Below the pieces are notes generated by a model, which was given only the letters and a program-made list of their open reading frames with translations, had not been told where the DNA came from and searched no databases. Both the position numbers and the translations under genes were made by a program. This document shows, piece after piece, positions 53,185 through 62,732 of a DNA stretch of 64,000 nt (positions are counted from its first letter, which is position 1; each line of letters starts with the position of its first letter). This DNA is from UASB124 sp964446935 (GTDB lineage Bacteria; Babelota; Babeliae; Babelales; RVW-14): the NCBI GenBank assembly GCA_964446935.1, contig CAYUQI010000003.1:18108-82107 (forward strand). The letters are read 5' to 3'.

Positions 53185-54426
53185 TTACAGTTGATCAGAA
53201 CCTTCGGCTTTTGCATCCTCACCCAATGCCTTTTTACGCATAAAAGTTGGGGTATCAAGATCATCAAGATCCAAGTGTTCTTCTTCAGCTGTTTCTGCTG
53301 CCGCCACCTGCTTTGGTTCTTCAACAACTGTCGTTGCTGGCTTGGCTATTGCAAGTTCTTCATTGCTTGTTTTTTCTTCAGCAACAAAAACTTCTTCAAC
53401 AACGGCCGGCTTACTTGCGGCTACCATAACCGTCTTGCCCGGTTGTTTCTCTTCTGCAGAACCTAACCCAGTAGCAATAATTGTTATACAAATTTCATCA
53501 CCTGCAGATGCATCAATAACAGACCCCAATATGATAGTGGCGTCTGGATTAACCATATCATAGACCATAGATGCCGCTTCGTTGATCTCCTGCAAACCAA
53601 GATCTTGGTTACCAGTAATATTAATCAAAACACCTTTGGCACCCTGAATATCAGTATTTTCAATTAATGGTGAACTGATAGCATGTAATGCAGCCTTACG
53701 TGCTCGATCCGGGCCTGACGCACGACCGGTACCCATAATTGCAAAACCTGTGTCTTTCATAATTGTTTTAACATCGGCCAAATCAACATTAATATGACCG
53801 GCTTTGGTTATAATGTCAGAAATTCCTTTGATAGCCTGCTTCAAAATATCATTGGATAATGCAAAGGCATTCAACATTGAAATATTTGGATCTGAAATCT
53901 CAATAAGTCGTTGGTTTGGAACAACAATAAGGGTATCCGCCACCCCCTCAACATTCTTCAGAGCTTCTTCGGCATGCTGCTTACGTCGCTTGCCCTCAAA
54001 GAGGAATGGTTTGGTAACAACAACAATCGTTAGAATGCCTAAATCTTTAGCAGCCTGAACAACAACAGGCAATGCACCAGAACCCGTTCCACCACCCAAC
54101 CCTGCCGTCAAGAAAAGAATATCGGTGTTTGCAAGAACATCCAAAATAGCATTTAAATCTTCTTCAGCTGATTTTCTTCCAACTTCCGGATTAGAACCAG
54201 CGCCAAGACCTTTGGTTATCTGTTTGCCCAGTTGAATTTTACATGACGCTGATGAAAGTTCGAGCGCTTGGGCATCGGTATTAGCAACAGCAAAGTGAAC
54301 GCTGGTAAGATCGCCACCAGCGATCATACTATTGACAGCATTGCCACCCGCACCACCAATTCCCATTACCTTTAAATTGACACCACTGGCTGTTTGTTTT
54401 TCTTCTTCAAATGCTAACTCAATCAT
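53185..54426 (-). CDS. ftsZ: Cell division protein FtsZ
   Basis: 413 residues. AAAAAGGAGATC precedes the ATG. The GTPase domain has VMGIGGAGGNAVNSMIAGG, HFAVANTDAQALELS, the tubulin signature AGLGGGTGSGALPVVVQAA near residue 110 and DFADVKTIM-like T7 loop (NVDLADVKTIMKDTGFAIMG). A variable linker rich in Ala, Glu and Val (residues ~320-385) leads to the C-terminal peptide DLDTPTFMRKKALGED, the FtsA-binding tail. It forms the division ring. It is the last gene of an ftsQ-ftsA-ftsZ unit. Confidence 0.97.
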   Translation of the reverse strand: MIELAFEEEKQTASGVNLKVMGIGGAGGNAVNSMIAGGDLTSVHFAVANTDAQALELSSASCKIQLGKQITKGLGAGSNPEVGRKSAEEDLNAILDVLANTDILFLTAGLGGGTGSGALPVVVQAAKDLGILTIVVVTKPFLFEGKRRKQHAEEALKNVEGVADTLIVVPNQRLIEISDPNISMLNAFALSNDILKQAIKGISDIITKAGHINVDLADVKTIMKDTGFAIMGTGRASGPDRARKAALHAISSPLIENTDIQGAKGVLINITGNQDLGLQEINEAASMVYDMVNPDATIILGSVIDASAGDEICITIIATGLGSAEEKQPGKTVMVAASKPAVVEEVFVAEEKTSNEELAIAKPATTVVEEPKQVAAAETAEEEHLDLDDLDTPTFMRKKALGEDAKAEGSDQL

Positions 54427-54468
54427 TATGATCTCCTTTTTGAATTTGGGTTGGTAAGGGACATTGGA

Positions 54469-55725
54469 TTAAAAAAGATCATAAATCCATGAACGCATTC
54501 TTTTCAATACACGAGAAAAAAGAGCGTCATGTGCCCCTGAAATATCACCAAAATCTTTTTGACCGCTTGCATGTAGTAACAAGCCATACACAGTTGCATA
54601 GATTGGACTCTTTAATGCATCAGGAATAATAAGTTCTGCCTGTTGATCAACACACTCAGGCTGACCAACTCTGACGGGCATGCCAAGTTTTTCTGCAGCA
54701 AGATCTTTGATACCAGCAAGCAATGAACCGCCACCGGTAAGAATAAGCCCACATGGCATTAATGCTCGCAATCGATAACGATTTATTTCATCTGCAAAAA
54801 GCTCAAAAATTTCTTCGGCCCGGAAATGAATAATTTCGGCCAATGAACTTAATTCAATAGTTTTAACTCCACCTTTGTATCCTAATGATACATCAAGATA
54901 TCGCTTGCCAATACCTGATGAGGCATGACGGGAGACAGATCCATGTAACTTTTTAATTTCCTCAGCTCTATCAAAAGGAACGCGCAAGCCAAGCGCAATA
55001 TCATTGGTAAAATGATTGCCAGCAACCGGCAATACTTTTGAATGCCGTATACGAGCATCTTTATAGATAGCAAAATCAGATGTCCCACCACCAATATCAA
55101 GGATACCTGCACCCATTTCTTGTTCTGCTGGGGTAAGCACTGCAGCAGCAGAAGCAATTTGCTCAAGAACAATATCTGAAACACGCAGGCCCGAAAGTTC
55201 ACAGGCCTTTATGATATTTTGTGCAGAAGCAACAGCGCCTGTTACAATATGAACCTGTGCTTCAAGTCGCACTCCGTACATACCCAGCGAGTCAAACACA
55301 TACTCTTGACCATCAACCCGAAAATATTGTGGCAAAATATGCAGAATATATTGATCTTTTTCAAGAGGAACAGCCTTTGCTGCCTCAATAACACGATCAA
55401 TGTCATATTGTGAAACTTCATGACTTTTAACGGCAACGACCCCTGTTGAATTGATTGATTGAATGTGGCCGCCAGAAATACCAACACATGTTGATTCGAT
55501 AGTTGTCCCAGCCATCGATTCTGCTTCTTTAAGCGCCTGTTTAATGGAGTCGACTGTTTGATTGATATTAACAATCACACCCTTTTTAAGTCCATGCGAT
55601 GGGTGATGGCCAATACCAATAATTTCCAATGCTCCCTTGGAGTTTCTTTGGGCTATGATAACAACAATTTTAGTAGTGCCGATATCAATAGCAGAAACTA
55701 TCCCTCCCATTAATTTTTTTTTCAT
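54469..55725 (-). CDS. ftsA: Cell division protein FtsA
   Basis: 418 residues of actin-like fold. GGIVSAIDIGTTKIVVIIAQ is phosphate loop 1. The 1C domain region contains GTTIESTCVGISGGHIQSIN. GAGILDIGGGTSDFAIYKDA is phosphate loop 2. The adenosine motif is GLILTGGGSLLAGIKDLAA. The C-terminus RVLKRMRSWIYDLF is a plausible amphipathic membrane-targeting helix. It tethers FtsZ filaments to the membrane. Its start overlaps the ftsQ stop as ATGA, and ftsZ follows 42 bases downstream. Confidence 0.96.
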   Translation of the reverse strand: MKKKLMGGIVSAIDIGTTKIVVIIAQRNSKGALEIIGIGHHPSHGLKKGVIVNINQTVDSIKQALKEAESMAGTTIESTCVGISGGHIQSINSTGVVAVKSHEVSQYDIDRVIEAAKAVPLEKDQYILHILPQYFRVDGQEYVFDSLGMYGVRLEAQVHIVTGAVASAQNIIKACELSGLRVSDIVLEQIASAAAVLTPAEQEMGAGILDIGGGTSDFAIYKDARIRHSKVLPVAGNHFTNDIALGLRVPFDRAEEIKKLHGSVSRHASSGIGKRYLDVSLGYKGGVKTIELSSLAEIIHFRAEEIFELFADEINRYRLRALMPCGLILTGGGSLLAGIKDLAAEKLGMPVRVGQPECVDQQAELIIPDALKSPIYATVYGLLLHASGQKDFGDISGAHDALFSRVLKRMRSWIYDLF

Positions 55726-56543
55726 ATCCCTCTCCCCCTCCTTAAAGCCCCATAGTATTTAACTATGATTTCATTTTTAATACGGAAATCGAATGCCAGC
55801 TGCGTTTTTTGTGAATCGAGAACTTTTTTAGTAATTGTTCCTCGCTCACAAAGATCCTTAAAAACAACACCTAACAAGTCAAATTTACGTTGCTCGAAAA
55901 AGCTTTTCTCATCAACAACAATGCGACATTTACAAACAGATTTGTGGGGAGCCAGATGAATATTGGTCCACTCATAAAATGTAATATCATATTGCTGCCA
56001 CGTTGCAGCAGGGATTTTGTTCAAAAAATCATAGAGACCTTGATCAAGTTTTTTCGTCAACCATCTCTTATCAAGCGTAAGCCGTGGAAGATTATCCAAG
56101 CAACCATCAGTAAACAACTCCTTTGCAAAAATACGTTTTTTATCACCAATAACATAGGTATCATTGACAACAAACTTTGGGGTAACCCCAATCACTTTAA
56201 GGCTCAGCGTATGCGGTACCAGGTATTTAACTTCAACCGTTTTGACAAGCAAAAACTTTTGTTTGAGTTCTTTGTAAAAAAGTTGCGGATCAAATGCAAG
56301 GAGGCTTTTTGCTGTTGTTTTTGATTTAATGTGAGCATCTATTTGTTGTTTGATTTCTTCATTATCAATCAAACAAATTTCATACACAACCTGCTTGGGA
56401 GTAAAAAAAGCATCAACCTGCTGGCGCGACGAATTTAACGCTCTCTTAACAAGAAAAAAAAGGCTTGGAAGACATACGCAGAGTAATGTCATGCCTATGA
56501 TCATTCTTCGCAAACCCTTTTTAATCATTAAATTTCGCATCAT
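55722..56543 (-). CDS. ftsQ: FtsQ/DivIB-like division protein
   Basis: About 273 residues from the ATG at 56543, which has AAAAAAGGTG upstream; an upstream ATG at 56585 is less well supported. A basic N-terminus (RNLMIKKGLRRM) precedes one helix (IIGMTLLCVCLPSLFFLVKR). Then comes a POTRA-like stretch (LFYKELKQKFLLVKTVEVKY, LVPHTLSLKVIGVTPKFVVN) and a beta domain. Primary sequence is divergent and the assignment leans on topology, the POTRA pattern and position before ftsA. It would link the divisome to periplasmic partners. Confidence 0.8.
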   Translation of the reverse strand: MMRNLMIKKGLRRMIIGMTLLCVCLPSLFFLVKRALNSSRQQVDAFFTPKQVVYEICLIDNEEIKQQIDAHIKSKTTAKSLLAFDPQLFYKELKQKFLLVKTVEVKYLVPHTLSLKVIGVTPKFVVNDTYVIGDKKRIFAKELFTDGCLDNLPRLTLDKRWLTKKLDQGLYDFLNKIPAATWQQYDITFYEWTNIHLAPHKSVCKCRIVVDEKSFFEQRKFDLLGVVFKDLCERGTITKKVLDSQKTQLAFDFRIKNEIIVKYYGALRRGRGI

Positions 56544-56670
56544 AAACGCACCTTTTTTCGAGCTACTCCTCATATCCAGCATCATACTAGAAAAATTTTA
56601 AGCAATACTGCAATAATCCAACGCTCAATTTCCAAAAAGCCTTAATCAATCAATAGTTTTAAAAAAATTA

Positions 56671-57153
56671 TTAATCAATTCCGTTGGATACGTGCTCCAT
56701 TTTTCTGTTTTCATTAATAAGCCACACATCGGGCTTCTTGGCATCCTTAAGCGTACCTGCCGCACCAGCAATAAATGTTTCATTAGATATCGTTGTTTGT
56801 CCAAGTGCTTCTTTGGATGTATTTAATTTACCGGTAAAATAGTGAATCCCCTCTTGAGCTCCTGGAAAATTGAAACCATAGGTGTAATAAAAACCTTCTT
56901 CTTTACCACCACCGTGGTACCCTGCTGGTTTCCAACCAAGTCCATTTTCACCATTTAAAACATTAGTATATTTGCCATGCTGGGCAAAATACGCCTGTTC
57001 CGCTGTGTGCAATGAAGCCAAATTCATAGCAACTTCAGCCTGATAAGCCTTAGCCTTGTACGTGAATAAATGTGGAACTGCCAAAACAGCAAGAAACGCT
57101 ATGATTGCGACAACAATCATGAGCTCAATCAATGTAAAACCCCAAACCTTCAT
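56671..57153 (-). CDS. Type IV pilin / GspG-like pseudopilin with canonical cleavage site
   Basis: 160 residues with AAGGGGGTGG upstream. The prepilin signal is only MKVWG before FTLIELMIVVAIIAFLAVLA, with Gly at -1 and Glu at +5, unlike the Ala at -1 in the T2SS operon. After the helix, YQAEVAMNLASLHTAEQAYF is a pilin alpha-1 extension, and FYYTYGFNFPGAQEGIHYFT lies in the beta region. It is a monocistronic gene between ftsQ and the exported HD gene. It may be a type IV pilus subunit or an additional pseudopilin. Confidence 0.88.
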   Translation of the reverse strand: MKVWGFTLIELMIVVAIIAFLAVLAVPHLFTYKAKAYQAEVAMNLASLHTAEQAYFAQHGKYTNVLNGENGLGWKPAGYHGGGKEEGFYYTYGFNFPGAQEGIHYFTGKLNTSKEALGQTTISNETFIAGAAGTLKDAKKPDVWLINENRKMEHVSNGID

Positions 57154-57280
57154 ACGCCACCCCCTTCAATCTGACAAACATCTTACATAGGTTTATTGTT
57201 ACACAAGATGGCCTTGTAGATCAATGATTCTGAAAGGTGCCACACAAACAGTAGCACCACGGCACCAAATTTGTAGACCA

Positions 57281-58561
57281 TTAATGGCCGTTAAGAACAT
57301 TGCCCTTAACCGGTTTAATGCTGAAATTCTTAAAATTAATAAGAAGGCCCCGCTTAGTATCGCGCGCTAAGTCACCGTATTGTAGCTGGGTGTCATAAAG
57401 CAATTGAGATACACATTGGGAAAAAGGAATAAACTGTCGGTTCGTCTTAACATAGGGATCAAATTCTCTAAACTTAGGTCGTACCCATTTGTAAGAGCCG
57501 CGATCACTGTCTCGCAAAGGAGATCCATTCGAACAAGCGTAACGCTTTATATAGCTATTATGATTTTGTACAATTTTCATGCATCGCTGAATTGTAACAT
57601 CCATAGAATCTTCAAGAAATTTCCAAATCTCAGAGTCTTTTTTATTATAATCAAAATCTTCTTGAGAAAAGCTACCTAAATCAATAGCTGTGGCAACGGC
57701 CATTCCCACATAGGCATTTACTATAGTATTCCAGGGCGCAAACATATTCAATTTCCCAAGGTTTATATATACTTTCATAAATGCATCGGCACTTGACTCG
57801 GTTGCAAAATACCAAAACTTTTTACCCTCATGAAAGTGAATATTGTCTACAATATAATCAAAAGTTTTAAGAGGCAACTTTCCCGCCAGCAACCCACCAA
57901 CCACCGTATAATCAACTCGATCAAGATACGGTTTTTTACGCCAGAGAACTTCTCTGTCATCGAAACTCGTCAAATCAGTAAGAGTCATGTCATATTTCTT
58001 TAAAACATCCCCAACTCCATGTTGTTCCAGAAAATTTAATAAATTCATATCCTGGTGTGAAATCTCATGAGTTACATTTCCATAACCAATAACATCACCA
58101 ACATGAGAAAAGGCGCTATGAGATGCATCGTGCTTGAGTCCCCCAATCTTTTCTTTTCGAGGCCTTCCCTTACGTGCATATAACACGTAGGTACAAATGG
58201 AGTGGTCAAATCGCGAGTAACAAAGATTCTCTTTTGTTACTTCAGGATTTAGCCTTCCCGCTTTTTTGAGACTTGCTAACACTTCATCGTCAAGAAGCCC
58301 AGCATAGAGGCTAGCTCTTTCTACTTTATCCCCAGGGCCATATTGCATAATATCATGCAATCGTTGCATCACACCACTGTAAATAAGCTCGATAATTAAT
58401 GGGTCATTTTCGAAATAATAACCGTATGGAGTTATGATATCAATACCACCATCTATATCATTCTTTGTAACGCTAACAATATTTGCAAGCGCAACACTTA
58501 TTAAACCACAACAAAAAACAAAAATAACACTTATTCTACAAAGAAAATTTTTATTCATCAT
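57281..58561 (-). CDS. Exported SAMHD1-like HD-domain phosphohydrolase
   Basis: 426 residues. The signal peptide is NFLCRISVIFVFCCGLISVA ending LA near residue 26. The following sequence mirrors the dNTPase/SAMHD1 pattern: VMQRLHDIMQYG, then SRFDHSICTYVLYA with His120, then GLKHDASHSAFSHVGD with His144-Asp145, His148 and His153. A later Asp in YLDRVDYTVVGGLL would complete the metal site. Family members hydrolyse dNTPs or other phosphoesters. ILDRADY-like blocks also occur in non-dNTPase HD proteins, so the substrate is open. An exported version cannot act on the cell's own nucleotide pool. Confidence 0.85.
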   Translation of the reverse strand: MMNKNFLCRISVIFVFCCGLISVALANIVSVTKNDIDGGIDIITPYGYYFENDPLIIELIYSGVMQRLHDIMQYGPGDKVERASLYAGLLDDEVLASLKKAGRLNPEVTKENLCYSRFDHSICTYVLYARKGRPRKEKIGGLKHDASHSAFSHVGDVIGYGNVTHEISHQDMNLLNFLEQHGVGDVLKKYDMTLTDLTSFDDREVLWRKKPYLDRVDYTVVGGLLAGKLPLKTFDYIVDNIHFHEGKKFWYFATESSADAFMKVYINLGKLNMFAPWNTIVNAYVGMAVATAIDLGSFSQEDFDYNKKDSEIWKFLEDSMDVTIQRCMKIVQNHNSYIKRYACSNGSPLRDSDRGSYKWVRPKFREFDPYVKTNRQFIPFSQCVSQLLYDTQLQYGDLARDTKRGLLINFKNFSIKPVKGNVLNGH

Positions 58562-58783
58562 ATCAGCTCTTGCCTCAATGCTAATTCACTTCTGTTACAT
58601 GTTTTCAATAAAAAAGATTGGGTTATCCATTCTAATTTTTTTATCGTGTTTGTAAAGTATTAAGCTACGCTTTGACGTTTCAAAAACAATTCTTCATGAC
58701 AAGCATCCTTTTGCGAAGCATCATGAAGTGTGGTAAGATCGGTGCCTATTCAATGGTTATTTTAGACCTTAGAACAGGAACCA

Positions 58784-60055
58784 ATGGAATGTAAAAACAG
58801 TCGCCTATCAGGTTTTTACAAAAAAAATCAACATGAGAGGTTAGCGCTCCTGCAAGCGTTTACCGGGCTTTCTAACGATGCTGTCAATCTTCTGAAAAAC
58901 GAAGAGTCTCTCTTTTTTGAATCAGCCAATCGTATGATTGAAAATGTTGTTTCAACCATGCAACTTCCTTTTGGCATTGCAACTAATTTTATTATCAACG
59001 GACATGATTATCTAATTCCTATGGTACTTGAAGAACCAAGTGTTGTTGCAGGAGCATCGAATGCAGCACGCCTTGCACGGGGTACCGGTGGTTTTATTGC
59101 CACAGCATCTCATTCATTAATGGTTGGCACTGTTCAGCTTGTTAAAGTTCCGAATACATCAGAAGCTATTCAAGCAGTAGAAACTAATAAAAAAGATCTT
59201 CTTGTTGCTGCTAATTCACAAGATTCGATTTTATGTGCCCTTGGTGGCGGAGCAAAAAATATTACCACTCGTACGATTGCAACCTCACGCGGGATAATGC
59301 TTCTTTGTGAACTTGCCGTTGATGTTCGTGATGCTATGGGTGCAAATATTATAAACACCATGGCCGAACACATAGCACCAATGCTTGAAAAAATAACAGG
59401 CGGTACTGCGATTTTGCGTATTGTCTCCAATCTTGCCATTCATCGGATGGCAAAGGCACATGCAACATGGAAAAAAGAAGCACTTGGAAGTCTTGTAATT
59501 GAACACATCCTTGATGCTTATGCACTAGCGTGTGCTAACCCATTGCGCTGCACAACACACAATAAAGGCGTTATGAATGGTATTGATGCTGTTGCTATCG
59601 CAACCGGCAATGATTTCCGCGCTCTTGAAGCCGGGGCCCATGCCTATGCCTCACTTAGTGGTAGCTATCAACCCTTAACACACTATCACACAAACCCAAA
59701 TGGAGACTTAGTTGGTGAAATAGAACTGCCGCTTGCAGTTGGCACTATCGGCGGAGCTACGCAGACTCATCCAATCGCAAAAGTAAGTTTAGAAATTTTA
59801 GGAATAACAAAGGCGCAGGACCTTGCTTGTATAATGGCAAGTGTTGGATTGGCTCAAAATTTTGCAGCGCTCAGAGCATTAGTGTTAGAAGGTATTCAAG
59901 CTGGACATATGAAATTACATAGTAAAAACATTGCGATGATGGCTGGAGCTCAAGGTAACGTTATTGATCACATTGCTCATCATATGTGCCAGGAAGGTAC
60001 TATTTCAGTTGCCCGAGCCAAAGAATTACTTGATGCTTATGGAAAAAATAACTAA
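58784..60055 (+). CDS. mvaA: Hydroxymethylglutaryl-CoA reductase, class II-like
   Basis: 423 residues. AGGA lies before the ATG. Sequence blocks match class II (Pseudomonas mevalonii-type) reductases: MIENVVSTMQLPFGIATNFI, LEEPSVVAGASNAARLARGT (catalytic Glu), DAMGANIINTMAEHIAPMLE (cofactor-binding motif), NKGVMNGIDAVAIATGNDFR (catalytic Lys and Asp) and GAQGNVIDHIAHHM with C-terminal His residues. Class II enzymes favour NADH or NADPH depending on the lineage. With the next three genes it builds or degrades mevalonate. In this operon, biosynthesis from acetyl-CoA to mevalonate is the natural reading. Confidence 0.95.
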   Translation: MECKNSRLSGFYKKNQHERLALLQAFTGLSNDAVNLLKNEESLFFESANRMIENVVSTMQLPFGIATNFIINGHDYLIPMVLEEPSVVAGASNAARLARGTGGFIATASHSLMVGTVQLVKVPNTSEAIQAVETNKKDLLVAANSQDSILCALGGGAKNITTRTIATSRGIMLLCELAVDVRDAMGANIINTMAEHIAPMLEKITGGTAILRIVSNLAIHRMAKAHATWKKEALGSLVIEHILDAYALACANPLRCTTHNKGVMNGIDAVAIATGNDFRALEAGAHAYASLSGSYQPLTHYHTNPNGDLVGEIELPLAVGTIGGATQTHPIAKVSLEILGITKAQDLACIMASVGLAQNFAALRALVLEGIQAGHMKLHSKNIAMMAGAQGNVIDHIAHHMCQEGTISVARAKELLDAYGKNN

Positions 60056-61103
60056 CAGCTCTCGTTTAGGTGGCATCGTTGGCTACGGTGCATATATTCC
60101 CATAGAACGAATCAAGGTCAGCGAGATCGCCGCTCATCATCATCAAAATCCTGATTACATTGTCAGCAATCTTGGCATTGAAGAAAAATCAAGTCCCGGT
60201 AAAGACGAAGATACTGCCACCATCGCCGTTCAAGCTGCACAGCATGCCATGCAAAGAACATCATTATCCCCGCATGACATCGGGGCCATTTATGTCGGTA
60301 GCGAAAGTCATCCGTATGCTGTTAAACCAACAGCAACCATAGTGGGACAAGCATTAGGAGCAACCGATCTCTATATGGCAGCAGATCTAGAATTTGCCTG
60401 CAAAGCAGGAACAGCCGCGTTGCAAATATGCTGTGGATTGGTTAGTTCAAACATGATTCATTACGGATTAGCCATAGGGGCAGATACTGCCCAAGGAGCC
60501 CCCGGCGATGTCCTTGAATATAGTGCTAGCGCAGCAGGAGCAGCCTTTATTGTAGGCAATAACCCAGATGAGCTTATAGCAACCATTGATACAACAATAT
60601 CAATCTCATCAAACACGCCAGATTTTTGGCGCCGCCCAATGCAACCTTATCCTGAGCATACGTTCAGATTCACCGGTGAGCCTGCATACTTCAAACACAT
60701 TATCCACGCAGCAAAGCACATCATGGAACAAGCAAAGCTTAAGCAAACAGATTTTGATTATGTTGTCTTTCATCAACCGAATGGAAAATTTCCTCTTATT
60801 GCAGCAAAAAAACTTGGATTTTCAAAGGAACAAATCATACCTGGTTTGGTGGTAACACAGGTTGGTAATTCATATTCAGCAAGTTCAATGATAAGTCTTG
60901 CAGCTGTTTTGGATCAGGCTCAGCCGAATCAAAAAATATTGGTCGTCAGTTATGGGAGTGGCAGCGGAAGCGATGCATTCGTCATAACCACAACCCCCCT
61001 GCTTACAAAAAAACAAACGCTTGCGCCAACAACAGATTTTTATATTAAACGTAAAAAATATGTTTCATATGCTTCGGTTTTATTGCAAATGGCATCATCA
61101 TGA
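60039..61103 (+). CDS. Hydroxymethylglutaryl-CoA synthase, archaeal-type
   Basis: I placed the start at the ATG at 60039 (inside the end of mvaA) because family similarity begins at GGIVGYGAYIPIERIKVSEI; the frame is open further upstream. 354 residues, in the archaeal HMG-CoA synthase class. Motifs are AADLEFACKAGTAALQICCG with the acylated Cys near residue 121, GDVLEYSASAAGAAFIVG, FDYVVFHQPNGKFPLIAAKK with catalytic His, and VVSYGSGSGSDAFVI. It condenses acetyl-CoA with acetoacetyl-CoA. Its stop overlaps the thiolase start as ATGA, consistent with a joint complex. Confidence 0.93.
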   Translation: MEKITNSSRLGGIVGYGAYIPIERIKVSEIAAHHHQNPDYIVSNLGIEEKSSPGKDEDTATIAVQAAQHAMQRTSLSPHDIGAIYVGSESHPYAVKPTATIVGQALGATDLYMAADLEFACKAGTAALQICCGLVSSNMIHYGLAIGADTAQGAPGDVLEYSASAAGAAFIVGNNPDELIATIDTTISISSNTPDFWRRPMQPYPEHTFRFTGEPAYFKHIIHAAKHIMEQAKLKQTDFDYVVFHQPNGKFPLIAAKKLGFSKEQIIPGLVVTQVGNSYSASSMISLAAVLDQAQPNQKILVVSYGSGSGSDAFVITTTPLLTKKQTLAPTTDFYIKRKKYVSYASVLLQMASS

Positions 61104-62269
61104 AAATTGGAATTGTTGGTATTGGATGTACCCCCTTTGGTGAACTCTGGGAACACGGTTTGTATGAATTACTTGCTCAAGCGCAACATCAAGCACTCGC
61201 CGATGCACAACTGAGCACACAACAAATCGGCACAATTATTACATCAAACATGTGCGCCAGCATGCTTTCAGGACAAGGCCATCTTGGTGCCATGGCAGCA
61301 GAAAGTATTGGTTGTTCATGCCCCAGTGTAACCGTCGAAGCTGCATGTGCCTCCGGTGGTGTTGCACTTCGCCAAGCACTTACAATAATCGAAGCAGGCC
61401 ATGCTGAAATTGTCATGGTTAATGGGGTTGAAAAAATGACTGATGTCATGGCACCAGAAGCAACCACAGCGCTCATGGCAGCCTCGCATGAGGAATATGA
61501 ACACTTTGCTGGGGCAACATTTGCAGGTCTCAATGCCTTAATTGCACGACTTTACATGCAAGCATATGGGATCAGCAAACAACAATTGGCCACAGTAAGT
61601 ATAAAAAATCACAAACACGCTACTACTAATCCTCTTGCTCACTTCCAAAAAGAAATAACGCTTGCTGATTACCTTAAGGCACCTCTTGTTGCAGACCCTC
61701 TGTCGATACTTGATTGCTCACCGCTCAGTGACGGCGCAACCAGTTTGATTATATGTTCGCAGGATTTTGCGAAAAGTTATGCTCAAAAACATCCAGACAA
61801 ACCACTTGTGTACATCATTGGCAGTGGGCAAGCAACCGATAGTCTTACATTAACTAAACGTGAAACATTACTCAGTTTTAAAGCGACTACACAAGCTGCT
61901 CAACAAGCTTATAACCAAGCAGGCGTCAGCCCCTGTGATATTCATGCGGCAGAAGTTCATGATGCTTTTACTATTATTGAGCTGATAGGATTGGAAGATC
62001 TTGGCTTATACCCCAAGGGGCAAGCAGGATTGGCAACAGAGCAAGGAGATACGATGCTGGGTGGCAAACAACCAGTCAATGTCTCCGGAGGCCTTAAAGC
62101 CAAAGGACACCCAATAGGAGCAAGTGGCTTATCACAAATATATGAACTTACCATGCAATTACGCGGACACGGAGGAAAACGGCAAGTTCCCCAAGCACAG
62201 TTAGGACTGGCACAAAACATGGGCGGATGTGGAACAACATCTGTTGTCCATATTCTTTCAAATCAATAG
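61100..62269 (+). CDS. Acetyl-CoA acetyltransferase (thiolase), archaeal/SCP2-like type
   Basis: 389 residues. KIGIVGIGCTPFGELWEHGL, then SVTVEAACASGGVALRQALT with the nucleophilic Cys near residue 84, VMVNGVEKMTDVMAPEATTA, the segment AAEVHDAFTIIELIGLEDLG with catalytic His, and VNVSGGLKAKGHPIGASGLS. GCGTTSVVHIL holds the second Cys. These are hallmarks of the archaeal thiolase that makes acetoacetyl-CoA and passes it to HMG-CoA synthase. It overlaps the synthase gene and is followed by a DUF35 gene 11 bases downstream. Confidence 0.94.
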   Translation: MKIGIVGIGCTPFGELWEHGLYELLAQAQHQALADAQLSTQQIGTIITSNMCASMLSGQGHLGAMAAESIGCSCPSVTVEAACASGGVALRQALTIIEAGHAEIVMVNGVEKMTDVMAPEATTALMAASHEEYEHFAGATFAGLNALIARLYMQAYGISKQQLATVSIKNHKHATTNPLAHFQKEITLADYLKAPLVADPLSILDCSPLSDGATSLIICSQDFAKSYAQKHPDKPLVYIIGSGQATDSLTLTKRETLLSFKATTQAAQQAYNQAGVSPCDIHAAEVHDAFTIIELIGLEDLGLYPKGQAGLATEQGDTMLGGKQPVNVSGGLKAKGHPIGASGLSQIYELTMQLRGHGGKRQVPQAQLGLAQNMGGCGTTSVVHILSNQ

Positions 62270-62280
62270 GAGGAGAATTC

Positions 62281-62691
62281 ATGTTTGAACATAGCCCTTT
62301 ATTACGCTGGCGACGATACAATGAACAACATTCCCTTCAAGGTGCTCAGTGCCAACAATGCAAAAAAATATATTATCCACGTGAGTCTATATGCCAATGT
62401 GGCGCTCAAACGTTCGATCCAGTGCAATTATCTGGTTATGGAAAAATACTTTCATTTACCACCATTACAATCCCACCAGCAGCTTTTGAGCACATGACGC
62501 CCTACTGTCTTGGTTTGATCGCCTTAGAGCAAGGCCCACATATTATTGCACAAATAACAGATGTCGAACCAATGCAACTGTTTATTGGCATGCATGTTCA
62601 TGCTGTATTTAGAAAAATGTATGCATCAGGAAGCAAAGGCATTATCCATTATGGGATTAAATTTGTTCCTTTTGAAAAACATGAAGCATAA
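62281..62691 (+). CDS. DUF35 zinc-ribbon/OB-fold scaffold protein
   Basis: 136 residues. The ATG at 62281 has a strong AGGAGGAGAATT ribosome-binding site, so an upstream ATG at 62227 was rejected. The zinc ribbon is GAQCQQCKKIYYPRESICQC (Cx2C...CxC). The OB fold follows (SGYGKILSFTTITIPPAAFE, YCLGLIALEQGPHIIAQITD). In archaea a DUF35 protein holds thiolase and HMG-CoA synthase together in one complex that channels acetoacetyl-CoA; the gene order here is the same. Confidence 0.93.
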   Translation: MFEHSPLLRWRRYNEQHSLQGAQCQQCKKIYYPRESICQCGAQTFDPVQLSGYGKILSFTTITIPPAAFEHMTPYCLGLIALEQGPHIIAQITDVEPMQLFIGMHVHAVFRKMYASGSKGIIHYGIKFVPFEKHEA

Positions 62692-62732
62692 GCTCAGAAT
62701 AAAGTAATTTTTATTGTCCCGAGGAGGCATTC

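Noticed and set aside
58692..58728. Inverted repeat CTTCATGA/TCATGAAG upstream of the HMG-CoA reductase gene as a riboswitch or operator
   Set aside because: An eight-base stem with a 21-base loop is too weak to call without comparative support.
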